From VRUE01 sp040904405 (lineage in GTDB: Bacteria > Actinomycetota > Thermoleophilia > Solirubrobacterales > 70-9): 52,071 nucleotides of DNA. Every line of letters begins with the position of its first letter. Within the stretch, counting starts at the first letter, position 1. The stretch lies in contig JBBDTK010000036.1 in assembly GCA_040904405.1 (NCBI GenBank), forward strand, positions 1 through 52,071, read 5' to 3'. This document shows, piece after piece, positions 39,271-47,725 of the stretch. The position numbers were made by a program, and so were the translations under genes. The notes beneath the pieces are model-generated. The model was not told the DNA's origin. It did not search any database and saw only the letters and a program-made list of their open reading frames with translations.

Positions 39271-39290
39271 ATTATGCCTTATCAGGCATA
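39271..39290 (-). promoter_or_regulatory. Promoter/operator of the XRE-nucleotidyltransferase operon
   Basis: TATGCCT (39273-39279) and AGGCATA (39284-39290) form a perfect 7-bp inverted repeat around a 4-nt spacer. On the minus strand CATAAT (39276-39271) is a near-consensus -10 box that overlaps it and lies about 8 nt before the GTG start. Confidence 0.65.
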
Positions 39291-39325
39291 GAAGGTCAAG
39301 GGATTCGGCAATAAGCTCTGCGGCG

Positions 39326-39355
39326 TTTAGACGCGCCGCCGATGCGGTCTATATT
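39326..39355 (+). promoter_or_regulatory. Promoter of tRNA-Thr
   Basis: TTTAGA (39326-39331) and TATATT (39350-39355) are separated by 18 nt, and the -10 ends 9 nt before the mature tRNA 5' end. Confidence 0.55.
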
Positions 39356-39364
39356 CGACATGGT

Positions 39365-39437
39365 GCCCGCCTAGCTCAATTGGCAGAGCGCTTCCCTTGT
39401 AAGGAAGGTAGTCCCGGTTCAAATCCGGGGGCGGGCT
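39365..39437 (+). tRNA. tRNA-Thr (anticodon TGT)
   Basis: The cloverleaf folds cleanly: acceptor arms GCCCGCC (39365-39371) and GGCGGGC (39430-39436), a D-arm with AGCTCAATTGGCAGAGC, an anticodon stem CTTCC/GGAAG with loop CTTGTAA (anticodon TGT), and a T-arm CCCGG-TTCAAAT-CCGGG. The discriminator is T, and CCA is not encoded. The accessory island ends just upstream of its 5' end. I found no duplicate of its 3' end elsewhere in the window that would mark an attachment site. Confidence 0.97.
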
Positions 39438-39442
39438 CTCGC

Positions 39443-40831
39443 TCACGACTCGCGGCCGCTGCCCAGCACGCGCGCCTTCTCGGCGGCGAACTCCTCGTCG
39501 GTGAGGACGCCCTTCTCGCGCAGCTCGGCCAGCTTCTCGAGGCGGCGCAGGCGGGCGTCCTGATCGTCTGCGGGCGGCTCAGCCCGCGCCGGCGGCGCCT
39601 CCTCCGCCTCACCGCCGCGCCGCACCTCCGGCAGGCGCAGCTTCGAGGCGCGCTCGCCCAGGTTGGCGCTCTTGACCGCGCCCGCGACCCGGTCCCTGGC
39701 GCCGCCGAGGAAGTCGTCCATCGCGGCATCGGGGAATTCCTCGTGGCTCTGCCGCCGCAGCTCGTGGATGCCGAAGGCGGCGAGGCCGGCGACGAAGAGC
39801 GTGGTCAGGAACGCGCGCAGGTTCTGGGTCGGCGCGGCGAGGAAGTAGAAGCAGACGACGAGCGCCAGGCCGGTGTAGACGTAGGCGGCGTGGTCGCGCA
39901 GCAGCGGCGCGAGGAACTGGCGAGTGCCCCGGGCCGAGCCGCTCGGCGAGGCGAGCCAGCCGGCGACGCCGAAGAGCGCGCCGATCACGATCACCGAGGT
40001 GGCGATGCTGACCATCAGCGAGGTCGCGATCGACCAGGCCTCTTCCGCGGCGGGCTTGACGCTTTCGTCGTTGACCAGCTGATCGACGACGATCCCGCCG
40101 GCGATCTCGCGGGCGACGATCACGGCGAAGCCGGCGGCGGCCAGCCCGATCCCGCAGAAGAGGACGGTGACCCAGCGGCCCCCACGCGAGAGGTAGATCG
40201 CCGCGCCGAAGGCGAGGAAGGTGAGCAGCGAGAGCACCAGCGCCAGGCCCTTGACCCCGACCGCGATGTCCTGCGCGGTCTTCAGCTCGTCGGAGCGCAG
40301 GATCGTGATCTCGCCCGCGTCGGGGGGCAGTTTCTCCGCCAGCTGCTCACCGATCCCGACCTCGTTCGCCAGGTTGGTGACCAGGGTGCCGAGCTTCAGC
40401 GTCACCTTGCCTTCGTTGGTTTCGATCGCCTCTTTTTCGTCCTCGAGGACGGCGAGCAGTTCTTCGTGGGCGAGCCGGTTTGCGTCCTGCCAGAGGGTCT
40501 GCGCGGTCGAGCTCTTCAGCACCTGCTGGGCGCCGTCGCCCGCGACCTGGCGCAGCCCGCCCGAGGCCGGCCCGGCGAGGTCCTTGAGGTCGCCCGGCAG
40601 GATCCCCTTCAGTTCCTGCTCGACGTCGACGTTTTCGTAGAGCTGGTCGACCAGGAATTCGCCGACCGCGGCGCGGATCGTTTCGTCCTCGATCAGGCGG
40701 TCGCTGGTCTGGACCCAGTCATCCGTGTCGAGCGCCTGGCGCTCGGTCCAGATCGCGAACACGCTGAGGAAGGCGAGGACCGCGCCGAGCACGACCAGGG
40801 CTTTGACCGTGCGTCGTCGTGCCGGGCTCAT
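39443..40831 (-). CDS. Multi-pass membrane protein with C-terminal SHOCT domain
   Basis: A 462-aa protein. A signal-anchor-like segment lies at about residues 10-28 (VKALVVLGAVLAFLSVFAIW). It is followed by a ~170-residue extracytoplasmic region and further membrane segments around 206-226, 234-256, 284-308 and 325-358. The C-terminus is a charged linker ending in a SHOCT motif (RLRRLEKLAELREKGVLTDE, then EFAAEKARVL). SHOCT domains are short oligomerisation or helper modules. Function is unknown. It is divergent from the VOC gene with only 27 bp between starts. Confidence 0.8.
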   Translation of the reverse strand: MSPARRRTVKALVVLGAVLAFLSVFAIWTERQALDTDDWVQTSDRLIEDETIRAAVGEFLVDQLYENVDVEQELKGILPGDLKDLAGPASGGLRQVAGDGAQQVLKSSTAQTLWQDANRLAHEELLAVLEDEKEAIETNEGKVTLKLGTLVTNLANEVGIGEQLAEKLPPDAGEITILRSDELKTAQDIAVGVKGLALVLSLLTFLAFGAAIYLSRGGRWVTVLFCGIGLAAAGFAVIVAREIAGGIVVDQLVNDESVKPAAEEAWSIATSLMVSIATSVIVIGALFGVAGWLASPSGSARGTRQFLAPLLRDHAAYVYTGLALVVCFYFLAAPTQNLRAFLTTLFVAGLAAFGIHELRRQSHEEFPDAAMDDFLGGARDRVAGAVKSANLGERASKLRLPEVRRGGEAEEAPPARAEPPADDQDARLRRLEKLAELREKGVLTDEEFAAEKARVLGSGRES

Positions 40832-40858
40832 ACAGCTGTGATGCTATAGGTCAGTCAG

Positions 40859-41779
40859 ATGAAGCTGGAGGGCATCCACCACATCACCGCGATCACCGCC
40901 GACGCGCAGCGCAACGTCGACTTCTACGCCGGGGTGCTGGGCCTGCGGCTGGTGAAGAAAACGGTCAACCAGGACAACCCGACCGTCTACCACCTCTTCT
41001 TCGCCGACGAGCGGGGCAGCGCCGGCGCCGACCTCACCTTCTTCGAGTTCCCCGGCGTGCCCGACGGCCGCGCCGGGGCCGGCGACGTCCACCGGATCGT
41101 CTGGCGGGTCGGCTCGACCGGCGCCTTCGAGTTCTGGCAGGAGCGGTTGGGCGCCGGCGGGGTCGAGGCCCGGCGCGAGGGCGAGAGCCTGCGCTTCGCC
41201 GATCCGGAGGGGCTCGAGCACGAGCTCCTGGTCGCCGCGGTGGACGACGAGCCGCTGCTCGCCGACCACCCCGAGGTGCCGGCCGAGCAGGCGCTGCGCG
41301 GCTTCCACGCCGTGCGCGCCTACAGCGCCGACCCGGAGGCCGGCGCCGGCCTGCTCGAAGCGCTCGAGTTCGAGCGGGAGGGCGAGGGCTGGGAGGCGCG
41401 CGGCGAGAGTCGCGGCGGCCTCTACGTCTACGACGAGCCGCCGGCCGAGCGCTCGCTGCAGGGGGCCGGCAGCGTCCACCACGTCGCCTGGGCCTCGCGG
41501 ATCGACGACCACGAGCAGTGGCGGGAGAGGGCGATCGCGGGCGGCGCCCAGCCGACGCCGGTAATCGACCGCTTCTACTTCCGCTCGATCTACTTCCGCG
41601 AGCCGAGCGGCGTGCTCTTCGAGATCGCAACGCTCGGCCCCGGCTTCACCGTCGACGAGCCGCTCGAGGGCCTCGGCGAGAAGCTCTCGCTGCCGCCCGA
41701 CTACGAGCACCTGCGAGCCGAGGTGGAGCCGAACCTGCGCCCGGTGGTCAACCCACGCACCACGAGCTGGCGGACCTGA
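40859..41779 (+). CDS. VOC-family ring-cleaving dioxygenase / glyoxalase-like protein (MhqO type)
   Basis: A 306-aa two-module VOC protein. The first half has GIHHITAITADAQRNVDFYA, then GVLGLRLVKKTVNQDNP, with Glu in TFFEFPG. The second half has GSVHHVAWASRID and FREPSGVLFEIATLGPGFTV. The metal ligands are presumably the His in HHITA, the His in VHHVAW and the Glu in LFEIAT. Proteins of this type are annotated as hydroquinone- or catechol-cleaving dioxygenases. TATAGG at 40845 may serve as a -10, giving a near-leaderless transcript. Confidence 0.87.
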   Translation: MKLEGIHHITAITADAQRNVDFYAGVLGLRLVKKTVNQDNPTVYHLFFADERGSAGADLTFFEFPGVPDGRAGAGDVHRIVWRVGSTGAFEFWQERLGAGGVEARREGESLRFADPEGLEHELLVAAVDDEPLLADHPEVPAEQALRGFHAVRAYSADPEAGAGLLEALEFEREGEGWEARGESRGGLYVYDEPPAERSLQGAGSVHHVAWASRIDDHEQWRERAIAGGAQPTPVIDRFYFRSIYFREPSGVLFEIATLGPGFTVDEPLEGLGEKLSLPPDYEHLRAEVEPNLRPVVNPRTTSWRT

Positions 41780-41866
41780 TCGAGTCCGTTTGGTAGGCGA
41801 GAGCCGGGGGCTGCGCCCGACCCCCGCCCTCGGTAACTCCGGTCTTTCAGCCGTGTAGCGCTGTTA

Positions 41867-43534
41867 GTGACCGAGGAACGCCTGCAGCGCTACCACGAGT
41901 ACACGCGCCGCCACAGCGTCAACTGGCCGTTCTACCTGCTGGCGCGGGTCTTCATGACCCCGTTCTTCCTCACCTACTTCCGGCTCGGCCGGACCGGGCG
42001 CGACCACGGCCGGGTCGACGGCGGGCTGATCGTCGCCGCCAACCACCGCAGCTTCCTCGACCCCTTCGCGATCGGCACCGCGCTGCCCTGGCGCCGGCCG
42101 ATGAACTACGTCGCCAAGGTCGAGCTCTTCGAGCGCCGCTGGCAGGGCTGGCTGCTCTCCCGGCTCGGCGCCTTCCCGATCCGCCGCGGCGAGTCCGACG
42201 AGCTGGCGCTGGAGACCGCCCGGCGCGCGGTTCTGCGCGGCGGCGCCGTCTGCATCTTCCCCGAGGGGACGCGGATCCGCTGCGGCACCCTGGCGGCGCC
42301 GAAGCGCGGCGTCGGCCGGCTCGCCCTGCAGACCGGCGCCCCGGTCCTGCCGACCGCCGTCTTCGGCAGCGAGCAGGTGCGCCGCGGCTGGCGCATCCGG
42401 CCGCGCCGGGTCAGGGTCCGCCTCGGGCGGGCGATGACCTTCCCGACGGTCGAGCAGCCCTCGCCGCCGCTGGCCGAATCGGTCACGGCGCGGATCTGGC
42501 CCAACGTGCTGCTGCAGTGGGAAGAGATGGGCGGGCTGCCGCCGATGCGCCGCGCCGCCGTGATCGGCGCCGGCAGCTGGGGCACCGCGGTTGCCGTCCT
42601 GCTCGCCCGCGGCGGGCTCGAGGTCCAGCTCGGCGCCCGCACCGCCGAGCAGGCGGAGGAGATGATCGAGGCGGGGGAGAACCGCCGCTACCTCGAGGGC
42701 GTGCCGCTGCCGGACTCGCTGCAGGTCCGTCCCGGCTCGGAGATCGAGCTGGCCGGGCTCGACCTCGTCTGCCTGGCGATCCCCTCCGGCTCGCTGCCGC
42801 AGGCAGTCGGCGCGATCGCCGACCGGGTCAGCGACCGCTCCTCGGTGCTGCTGCTGACCAAGGGGTTGATCGCGCCGCTGGGACAGCTGCCCGCCGAGTA
42901 CGTCGGCGAACGGATCCGCGCCCGCGCGATCGCCTGCCTCGGCGGCCCGGCCCACGCCCGCGAGGCCGTCTCCGGCTCGGCCGCCCTGGTGCTCGGCTCC
43001 GGCGACGCCGACCTGCGCGACCAGCTCGGCGAGGTCTTCGACCACGCCGGCCTCGTCTGCGAGCGCTCGCGCGACGTGACCGGGGTCGAGATGGCGGGGG
43101 CGGCGAAGAACGCCGCCGCTCTCGCCGCCGCCGCCAGCGAGCCCTACGGTTTGAACGCCGCCGGCATCGCCGCCGCCCAGGTCTGGACCGAGTGCATCGA
43201 GTACGCGGTCCGGCGCGGCGCCACGCCGGAGACCTTCTCCGGCCTGGCCGGAGTCGGGGACCTGACCGCCACCGTGCTCGCCCCGTCGGGCCGCAACCGC
43301 CGCGCCGGCGAGCTGCTCGGCCGCGGGACCCCGGCCGAGGAGATCCCGGCGCTGATCGGCCAGGCCTCGGAGGGGCTCGACGCGGTGCCGCTGTTGGCCA
43401 CGGCGCTGGCGGCCGCCGGCAGCCCCGCCGATGCGCTCGGTGGCCTGGCGGCGCTGATCCGCGGCGAGATCGACGCCGAGGCCTGGGTCGCGGGGCTGCG
43501 GCGCAGCGAGCGCTCGCGGAGGGCAGCGGCATGA
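41867..43534 (+). CDS. Fused lysophospholipid/glycerol-phosphate acyltransferase (PlsC) and glycerol-3-phosphate dehydrogenase (GpsA)
   Basis: A 555-aa continuous frame with two enzymes. Residues 1 to ~220 are a PlsC acyltransferase: the HX4D motif is in ANHRSFLDPF and the second block is IFPEGTRIR. Residues ~227-550 are GpsA: the NAD(P) loop is VIGAGSWGTAVA, the catalytic-type lysines are in LLTKGL and GAAKNAAAL, and the C-terminal domain has SGLAGVGDLTATVLAPSGRN. GpsA makes glycerol-3-phosphate from dihydroxyacetone phosphate; acyltransferases then use this backbone for phospholipids, so the fusion links steps of one pathway. The GTG start at 41867 has no clear ribosome-binding site. An internal ATG at 42545 could allow separate GpsA translation. 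Confidence 0.92.
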   Translation: MTEERLQRYHEYTRRHSVNWPFYLLARVFMTPFFLTYFRLGRTGRDHGRVDGGLIVAANHRSFLDPFAIGTALPWRRPMNYVAKVELFERRWQGWLLSRLGAFPIRRGESDELALETARRAVLRGGAVCIFPEGTRIRCGTLAAPKRGVGRLALQTGAPVLPTAVFGSEQVRRGWRIRPRRVRVRLGRAMTFPTVEQPSPPLAESVTARIWPNVLLQWEEMGGLPPMRRAAVIGAGSWGTAVAVLLARGGLEVQLGARTAEQAEEMIEAGENRRYLEGVPLPDSLQVRPGSEIELAGLDLVCLAIPSGSLPQAVGAIADRVSDRSSVLLLTKGLIAPLGQLPAEYVGERIRARAIACLGGPAHAREAVSGSAALVLGSGDADLRDQLGEVFDHAGLVCERSRDVTGVEMAGAAKNAAALAAAASEPYGLNAAGIAAAQVWTECIEYAVRRGATPETFSGLAGVGDLTATVLAPSGRNRRAGELLGRGTPAEEIPALIGQASEGLDAVPLLATALAAAGSPADALGGLAALIRGEIDAEAWVAGLRRSERSRRAAA

Positions 43535-43606
43535 CTGGGCGCGTTACTCGGGAATACCCCGAAGAAGTTGCCCCGCGGGACGGCGAGAGGAGGCTAGGCT
43601 TCGCCC

Positions 43607-44167
43607 GTGAGCGGTGCGAAGGAGAACGTCGAGCCGGCGAGCCTCGACCCGGCCGCCAAGGCGGAGCTCGACCGCGCCTTCGAAGAGCTCTACCGCGATC
43701 ACCTCAAGGACGTCTACTCCTACGCCTACTACCGGGTCGGCAACCAGCACGACGCCGAGGACGTCACCGAGCAGGCCTTCCTGCAGGCCTACCGCCACTT
43801 CGACCGCGCCCGGCGCGAGTCCGACGGGCGGCCGCTGCGCCCCTGGCTGATCCGGATCGCCCACAACCTGGCGCTCAACTACTACCGCGACCGCTCGCGG
43901 CGGCCGCAGACGCCGCTGGAGAACGCCGACCCGATCCCCGCCCGGCACGGCACCGAGGCGATCGCCGAGGGCCGCGAGGAGCTGCGCCAGGTGATCGCCA
44001 AGCTCGACCACCTGCCCGACGACCGGCGCGACGCCCTGATCATGCGCTTCGCGCTCGGCATGGACAACCGCGAGATCGCCCGCGCCCTGGGTCGCAGCGA
44101 CGGCGCGACCAAGGTGCTGATCCACCGCGCGATCAAACAGCTGGAGGAGGAGATGAGCGATGAGTGA
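43607..44167 (+). CDS. ECF-type RNA polymerase sigma factor
   Basis: A 186-aa sigma factor. Region 2 is at about residues 22-92 (ELYRDHLKDVYSYAYYRVGN, then DAEDVTEQAFLQAY and WLIRIAHNLALNYYRDR). Region 4 is at about 125-180 (LPDDRRDALIMRFALGMDNR, then EIARALGRSDGATKVLIHRA). The GTG start is at 43607. It overlaps the following gene by 8 bp (44160-44167), which encodes a small membrane protein of the size expected for a cognate regulator. Its signal and target promoters are unknown. Confidence 0.92.
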   Translation: MSGAKENVEPASLDPAAKAELDRAFEELYRDHLKDVYSYAYYRVGNQHDAEDVTEQAFLQAYRHFDRARRESDGRPLRPWLIRIAHNLALNYYRDRSRRPQTPLENADPIPARHGTEAIAEGREELRQVIAKLDHLPDDRRDALIMRFALGMDNREIARALGRSDGATKVLIHRAIKQLEEEMSDE

Positions 44168-44507
44168 GACGAGCGAGAGGCTGACCGGCAGCACCTGGGA
44201 CGTCGAGCGCCTGCTCGGCGACGCGCTGCGGCCGATCGAGCCTCCCGAGCGGCTCTCGGGCCGCTTCGAGGACACCCTCGCCGCCTTCGCCCAGGCGGCT
44301 GCCGAGGAGCTCTCCGACTGGGCCGAGGAGCTCTCGGAGAACGAGCTGCGGGCGCTGCGCGACCCGCGCAACTGGGTCCGCCCGGTGGTCGCCGTCAGCG
44401 CCGGCGGCGTAGCCACCGGCGCCCTCGTGCTGCTCGAGCTGCGCCGCCGCAGCCGCCAACAGGCGAAGGGCCGGCTGCGATCCGTGACCGGCCGAATCGG
44501 CCTGTAA
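44160..44507 (+). CDS. Small single-pass membrane protein, possible partner of the ECF sigma factor
   Basis: A 115-aa protein. An N-terminal ~70-residue acidic, helical cytoplasmic part (RFEDTLAAFAQAAAEELSDW) is followed by one membrane segment at about residues 77-95 (VVAVSAGGVATGALVLLEL) and a basic tail. It overlaps the sigma gene, an arrangement typical of anti-sigma factors. There is no zinc HxxxCxxC motif, so anti-sigma function is only suggested by context. Confidence 0.7.
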   Translation: MSETSERLTGSTWDVERLLGDALRPIEPPERLSGRFEDTLAAFAQAAAEELSDWAEELSENELRALRDPRNWVRPVVAVSAGGVATGALVLLELRRRSRQQAKGRLRSVTGRIGL

Positions 44508-44592
44508 TCGAGTCGAGACCTGCTACCGACACCCCGACCGCGAGACCGGCGTCTCCTGCTCCAGCTGCGGGAGGCCGATCTGCCCGGACTGC

Positions 44593-45327
44593 ATGACCCC
44601 GACCCCGGTCGGGATGCGCTGCCCCGAGTGCGCTCGCGAGCGGACCAAGGTGACTCGCGGCGTCGCCGCTCCGGGCAGGGGCGACGCGCCCGCGACCTAC
44701 GTCCTGATCGCGCTCAACGTCGCCGCCTACCTGGCCGAGATCGCCGGCGGCAGTGGCGGCCTCAGCCCGGGCAACAGCTCGATCATCTTCGACTTCGGCC
44801 TCTACGGCCCCTCCGTCGCCGACGGCGAGTGGTACCGGCTGCTGACCGGCGGCTTCCTCCACGCCAGCCTGATCCACATCGGCTTCAACATGTTCGCCCT
44901 CTACTTCCTCGGCCGCATCCTCGAGCCCGGGATCGGCACGCCGCGGTTCGTCGCGCTCTACTTCGCCTCGCTGCTGGCCGGCTCGTTCGGGGCGGTGCTG
45001 CTGAGCCCCGACGCGCTCACGATCGGCGCCTCGGGAGCGGTCTTCGGCATCTTCGGCGCCACCTTCGTGATCGCCCGCAGCCGCAGGATCGAGGGCCTCG
45101 CCGGCTCGATCGGGGTGATCCTGCTGCTCAACCTCGTGATCACCTTCGGCCGGCCTGAAATAAGCATCGGCGGCCACCTCGGAGGCCTCGCCGCCGGTCT
45201 GCTCTGCGCCGCCGTGATCGTCGCCGGCGAACGGGGGATGCTCGGTCCGCGCCCGATCGCGGCGGAGCTGGGGACGATCGCGGCGATCGGCTTCTTCGCG
45301 CTCACCGCCGCGATCACGGTCGCCTGA
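44593..45327 (+). CDS. Rhomboid-family intramembrane serine protease
   Basis: At least 244 aa with six or so membrane segments. Catalytic Ser is in IGASGAVFG (GxSG) and the catalytic His is in SIGGHLGGLAAG; the conserved WYRLLTGGFLHASLIHIGFN loop is present. Upstream of the ATG at 44593 the same frame continues to encode a zinc-binding stretch (ETCYRHPDRETGVSCSSCGR, then PICPDC) that joins MTPTPVGMRCPEC. The real protein therefore very likely starts near 44509, although no ATG, GTG or TTG is available between the upstream stop (44485) and 44593. The 3' end overlaps the convergent binding-protein gene by 14 bp. Confidence 0.9.
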   Translation: MTPTPVGMRCPECARERTKVTRGVAAPGRGDAPATYVLIALNVAAYLAEIAGGSGGLSPGNSSIIFDFGLYGPSVADGEWYRLLTGGFLHASLIHIGFNMFALYFLGRILEPGIGTPRFVALYFASLLAGSFGAVLLSPDALTIGASGAVFGIFGATFVIARSRRIEGLAGSIGVILLLNLVITFGRPEISIGGHLGGLAAGLLCAAVIVAGERGMLGPRPIAAELGTIAAIGFFALTAAITVA

Positions 45328-46222
45328 GCGGCGCCCTCACCTCGGCGAAGCCGATGTTGCCCGGGGGGTCGACCAGGTCGGGATGGAGCAGATGGCCGAG
45401 CAGCTCGACCCCGTCGACCAGTCGCGGCCCGGGGCGGGAAAAGGTCGAGGCCGCGTCGACCGCGTAGACCCGGCCGGCGCCGAGCGTCGCGATCCGGTCC
45501 CAGTGCTCGACCGCCTGCGCGTGCGATTCGTCGACGTACCAGCCGCAGGGCATCGCGACCACGACCTCGGGCCGCAGCCCGGCGAGCTCTCCCCAGCGGA
45601 CCTCGGGCGAGTTCAGGCCGGGTGGCCCGGCAACGTCCTCGCCGCCCGCGATCGAGACCATCTCGGGGATCCAGTGGCCGCCGACGAAGGGCGGGTCGAG
45701 CCACTCCAGGGCGATCACCCGCGGCAGCGTGGCGCCGGCGACCGCCGCCCGGACCGTGGCCAGCCTGCCCTCGAGGTCGCCGCGCAGGTCGTGGGCCTCG
45801 GCCTTGCGGCCGGTCGCCTCGCCGAGCCGGATCACGTCCTCGAACACCTCGGCCAGGGTGCTGGGGTCCTGCTGCAGGACCGTGGGCCGGCTCGGCAGGC
45901 TTGCGGCGACGGCCAGCACGTCCTCGTAGGAGACCGCGCAGACGTCGCACACGGCCTGGGTGACGATCAGGTCGGGCGCCAGCTCGGCCAGGCGCTCCCG
46001 GTCGAGCTCGTACAGCGCCCGCCCCTCGCCCAGCGTCTCCTTCACCGCGCTGTCGATCTGGCCGGCGTCGAGCCCCTCGCCGAGCACGGTGCGGGTCAGC
46101 TGCGGCAGGCGGCGCGCCGCCGGCGGGAAGTCGCACTCGTGGGTGACCGCGACGACCTCCTCGCCGAGGTTGAGCGCGAACAGCATCTCGGTCGCGGATG
46201 GAACCAGGCTGGCGATTCGCAT
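45314..46222 (-). CDS. Cobalamin/iron-siderophore-type substrate-binding protein (BtuF-like)
   Basis: A 302-aa periplasmic-binding-fold protein: RIASLVPSATEMLFALNLGE, VVAVTHECDFPP, LAPDLIVTQAVCDVCAVSY, a backbone helix (VFEDVIRLGEATGRKAEAHD) and PFVGGHWIPEMVSIAGGEDV. There is no signal peptide, so it is probably cytoplasmic, as in the cobalamin-binding-protein annotation for this subgroup. No ABC transporter gene adjoins it. The ligand is unproven. It is convergent with the rhomboid gene. Confidence 0.82.
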   Translation of the reverse strand: MRIASLVPSATEMLFALNLGEEVVAVTHECDFPPAARRLPQLTRTVLGEGLDAGQIDSAVKETLGEGRALYELDRERLAELAPDLIVTQAVCDVCAVSYEDVLAVAASLPSRPTVLQQDPSTLAEVFEDVIRLGEATGRKAEAHDLRGDLEGRLATVRAAVAGATLPRVIALEWLDPPFVGGHWIPEMVSIAGGEDVAGPPGLNSPEVRWGELAGLRPEVVVAMPCGWYVDESHAQAVEHWDRIATLGAGRVYAVDAASTFSRPGPRLVDGVELLGHLLHPDLVDPPGNIGFAEVRAPLRRP

Positions 46223-46349
46223 GCGCCGGTCAATATCGCACTGTCGGCGCTCGCGCGGCTGAGGGAGCTATATTCCCTGGCGCCGAATGGCCGAAGACGA
46301 CCTCCCCCGAAGTACCGGGCCAAAGAGCCTCGTGGCAGGCTCCTAGCCG

Positions 46350-47681
46350 ATGAGCGAGTTGCTGCTGCTCCTGCTCGTTGCTGTTCTGGTCCTCGTGAAC
46401 GGCTTCTTCGTCGCGGCCGAGTTCGCGATCGTGCGCTCGCGCCGCAGCAGGATCGAGCGGCATGCGGCGGAGGGGAGCCGAGCGGCGCGGCTGGCGCTGC
46501 ACCAGCTGGACCACGTCGACGAGTACGTCGCCACCTCGCAGGTCGGCATCACGCTCGCCTCGATCGGCATCGGCTTCCTCGGCGAGCCGGCGATCGCCTC
46601 GCTGATCGAGCCCTTGCTCGACGGCTTCCTGGGCGATGCCGCCTCCTACATCGTCGCCTTCCTCTTCGCCTACGCGGTGGTCACCCTGCTGCACGTGATC
46701 TTCGGCGAGCAGGCGCCGAAGATGATCGGGATCGCCCGCGCCGAGGGCCTGCTGATCGGCATCGCGCCCCCGCTGGAGGGCTTCCGCCGCGTCTTCCACC
46801 CGATGATCGTCCTCACCAACGTGCCCGCCAGGTTCCTGGTCACGCGGCTGCTGCGGATCGACGCCGAGGCCGACGAGGAGGTCGCCTCCGCCGACGAGCT
46901 GCGGCTGATGATCGTGCGCGGCGCCCAGCGCGGCCGGCTCGACCCGGGTGAGGCGGGGATGCTCGGCGGCGTCTTCCACCTGCACGAGCAGGCGGCGCGC
47001 GAGGTGATGACGCCGATCCCGGCCGTGGTCACGGTCGACGCCTCCGACACGGTCGAGACGGCGCTGCGGCGCTGCATCACCTCCGGCCACACCCGTCTGG
47101 TCGCTATCGAGGAAGACAACCCCGACCGGGTCAAGGGCATCGTCCACAACAACAGCCTCGCCCGCCTCTTCATGAACGAGGGGCCGGAGGCGAAGATCGG
47201 GGCGGTGGTGCGCGAGGCCGTGATCGTGCCCGAGACCCGCCCGCTCGACGACCTCCTGCACGACCTGCAGGTGCAGCGCACCTCGCTGGCGGTGATCGTC
47301 GACGAGTACGGCCGCACGGTCGGCATCGTCACCGTCGAGGACATCCTCGAGGAGGTGGTGGGGGAGATCGAGGACGAGACCGACCCGCGCGCAGCGGCTC
47401 TGCGCCAGCTCGCCGGCGGCGAGTGGTTCGTGCGCGGGCACGTCTCGCTCGGCGACCTCGCCGACGCCGGGATCGAGTTGCCGGTCGACTCCGACACCTA
47501 CAACTCGATCGGCGGCTACGTCTTCGGCGAACTCGGCCGGCTGCCCAAGCGCGGCGACACGATCGCCGCCAACGGATACACGATCCGGGTCGAGTCGGTG
47601 CGCGAGAACCGGGTCGAGGCGGTGCGGATCAGCGGCAGCGGCGGCGAGGGCGGCAGCGGTTCCGTCCGGGACGCGACCTAG
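46350..47681 (+). CDS. CNNM/CorC/HlyC-family membrane protein with CBS domains
   Basis: A 443-aa protein. The N-terminal DUF21/CNNM membrane domain begins LLLLLVAVLVLVNGFFVAAE (residues 4-23), followed by YVATSQVGITLASIGIGFLG. A CBS pair follows (EVMTPIPAVVTVDASDTVET through RTVGIVTVEDILEEVVGEIE), and the C-terminal CorC_HlyC transporter-associated domain ends AVRISG. The family is linked to Mg2+/Co2+ efflux, although often annotated as haemolysin. The ATG is preceded by a weak ribosome-binding site. Confidence 0.92.
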   Translation: MSELLLLLLVAVLVLVNGFFVAAEFAIVRSRRSRIERHAAEGSRAARLALHQLDHVDEYVATSQVGITLASIGIGFLGEPAIASLIEPLLDGFLGDAASYIVAFLFAYAVVTLLHVIFGEQAPKMIGIARAEGLLIGIAPPLEGFRRVFHPMIVLTNVPARFLVTRLLRIDAEADEEVASADELRLMIVRGAQRGRLDPGEAGMLGGVFHLHEQAAREVMTPIPAVVTVDASDTVETALRRCITSGHTRLVAIEEDNPDRVKGIVHNNSLARLFMNEGPEAKIGAVVREAVIVPETRPLDDLLHDLQVQRTSLAVIVDEYGRTVGIVTVEDILEEVVGEIEDETDPRAAALRQLAGGEWFVRGHVSLGDLADAGIELPVDSDTYNSIGGYVFGELGRLPKRGDTIAANGYTIRVESVRENRVEAVRISGSGGEGGSGSVRDAT

Positions 47682-47725
47682 GTTTCCTGAGCAACCCGCA
47701 CACCGCCTAACCCTGGAGGTATCGC

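Noticed and set aside
39365..39437. tRNA-Thr as an integrase attachment site for the island
   Set aside because: The island lies on the 5' side of the tRNA, no integrase gene is present, and no duplicate of the tRNA 3' end was seen in the window.
46230..47441. A 403-codon minus-strand frame opposite the CorC-like gene
   Set aside because: Shadow of a high-GC gene with complete CNNM/CBS signatures.
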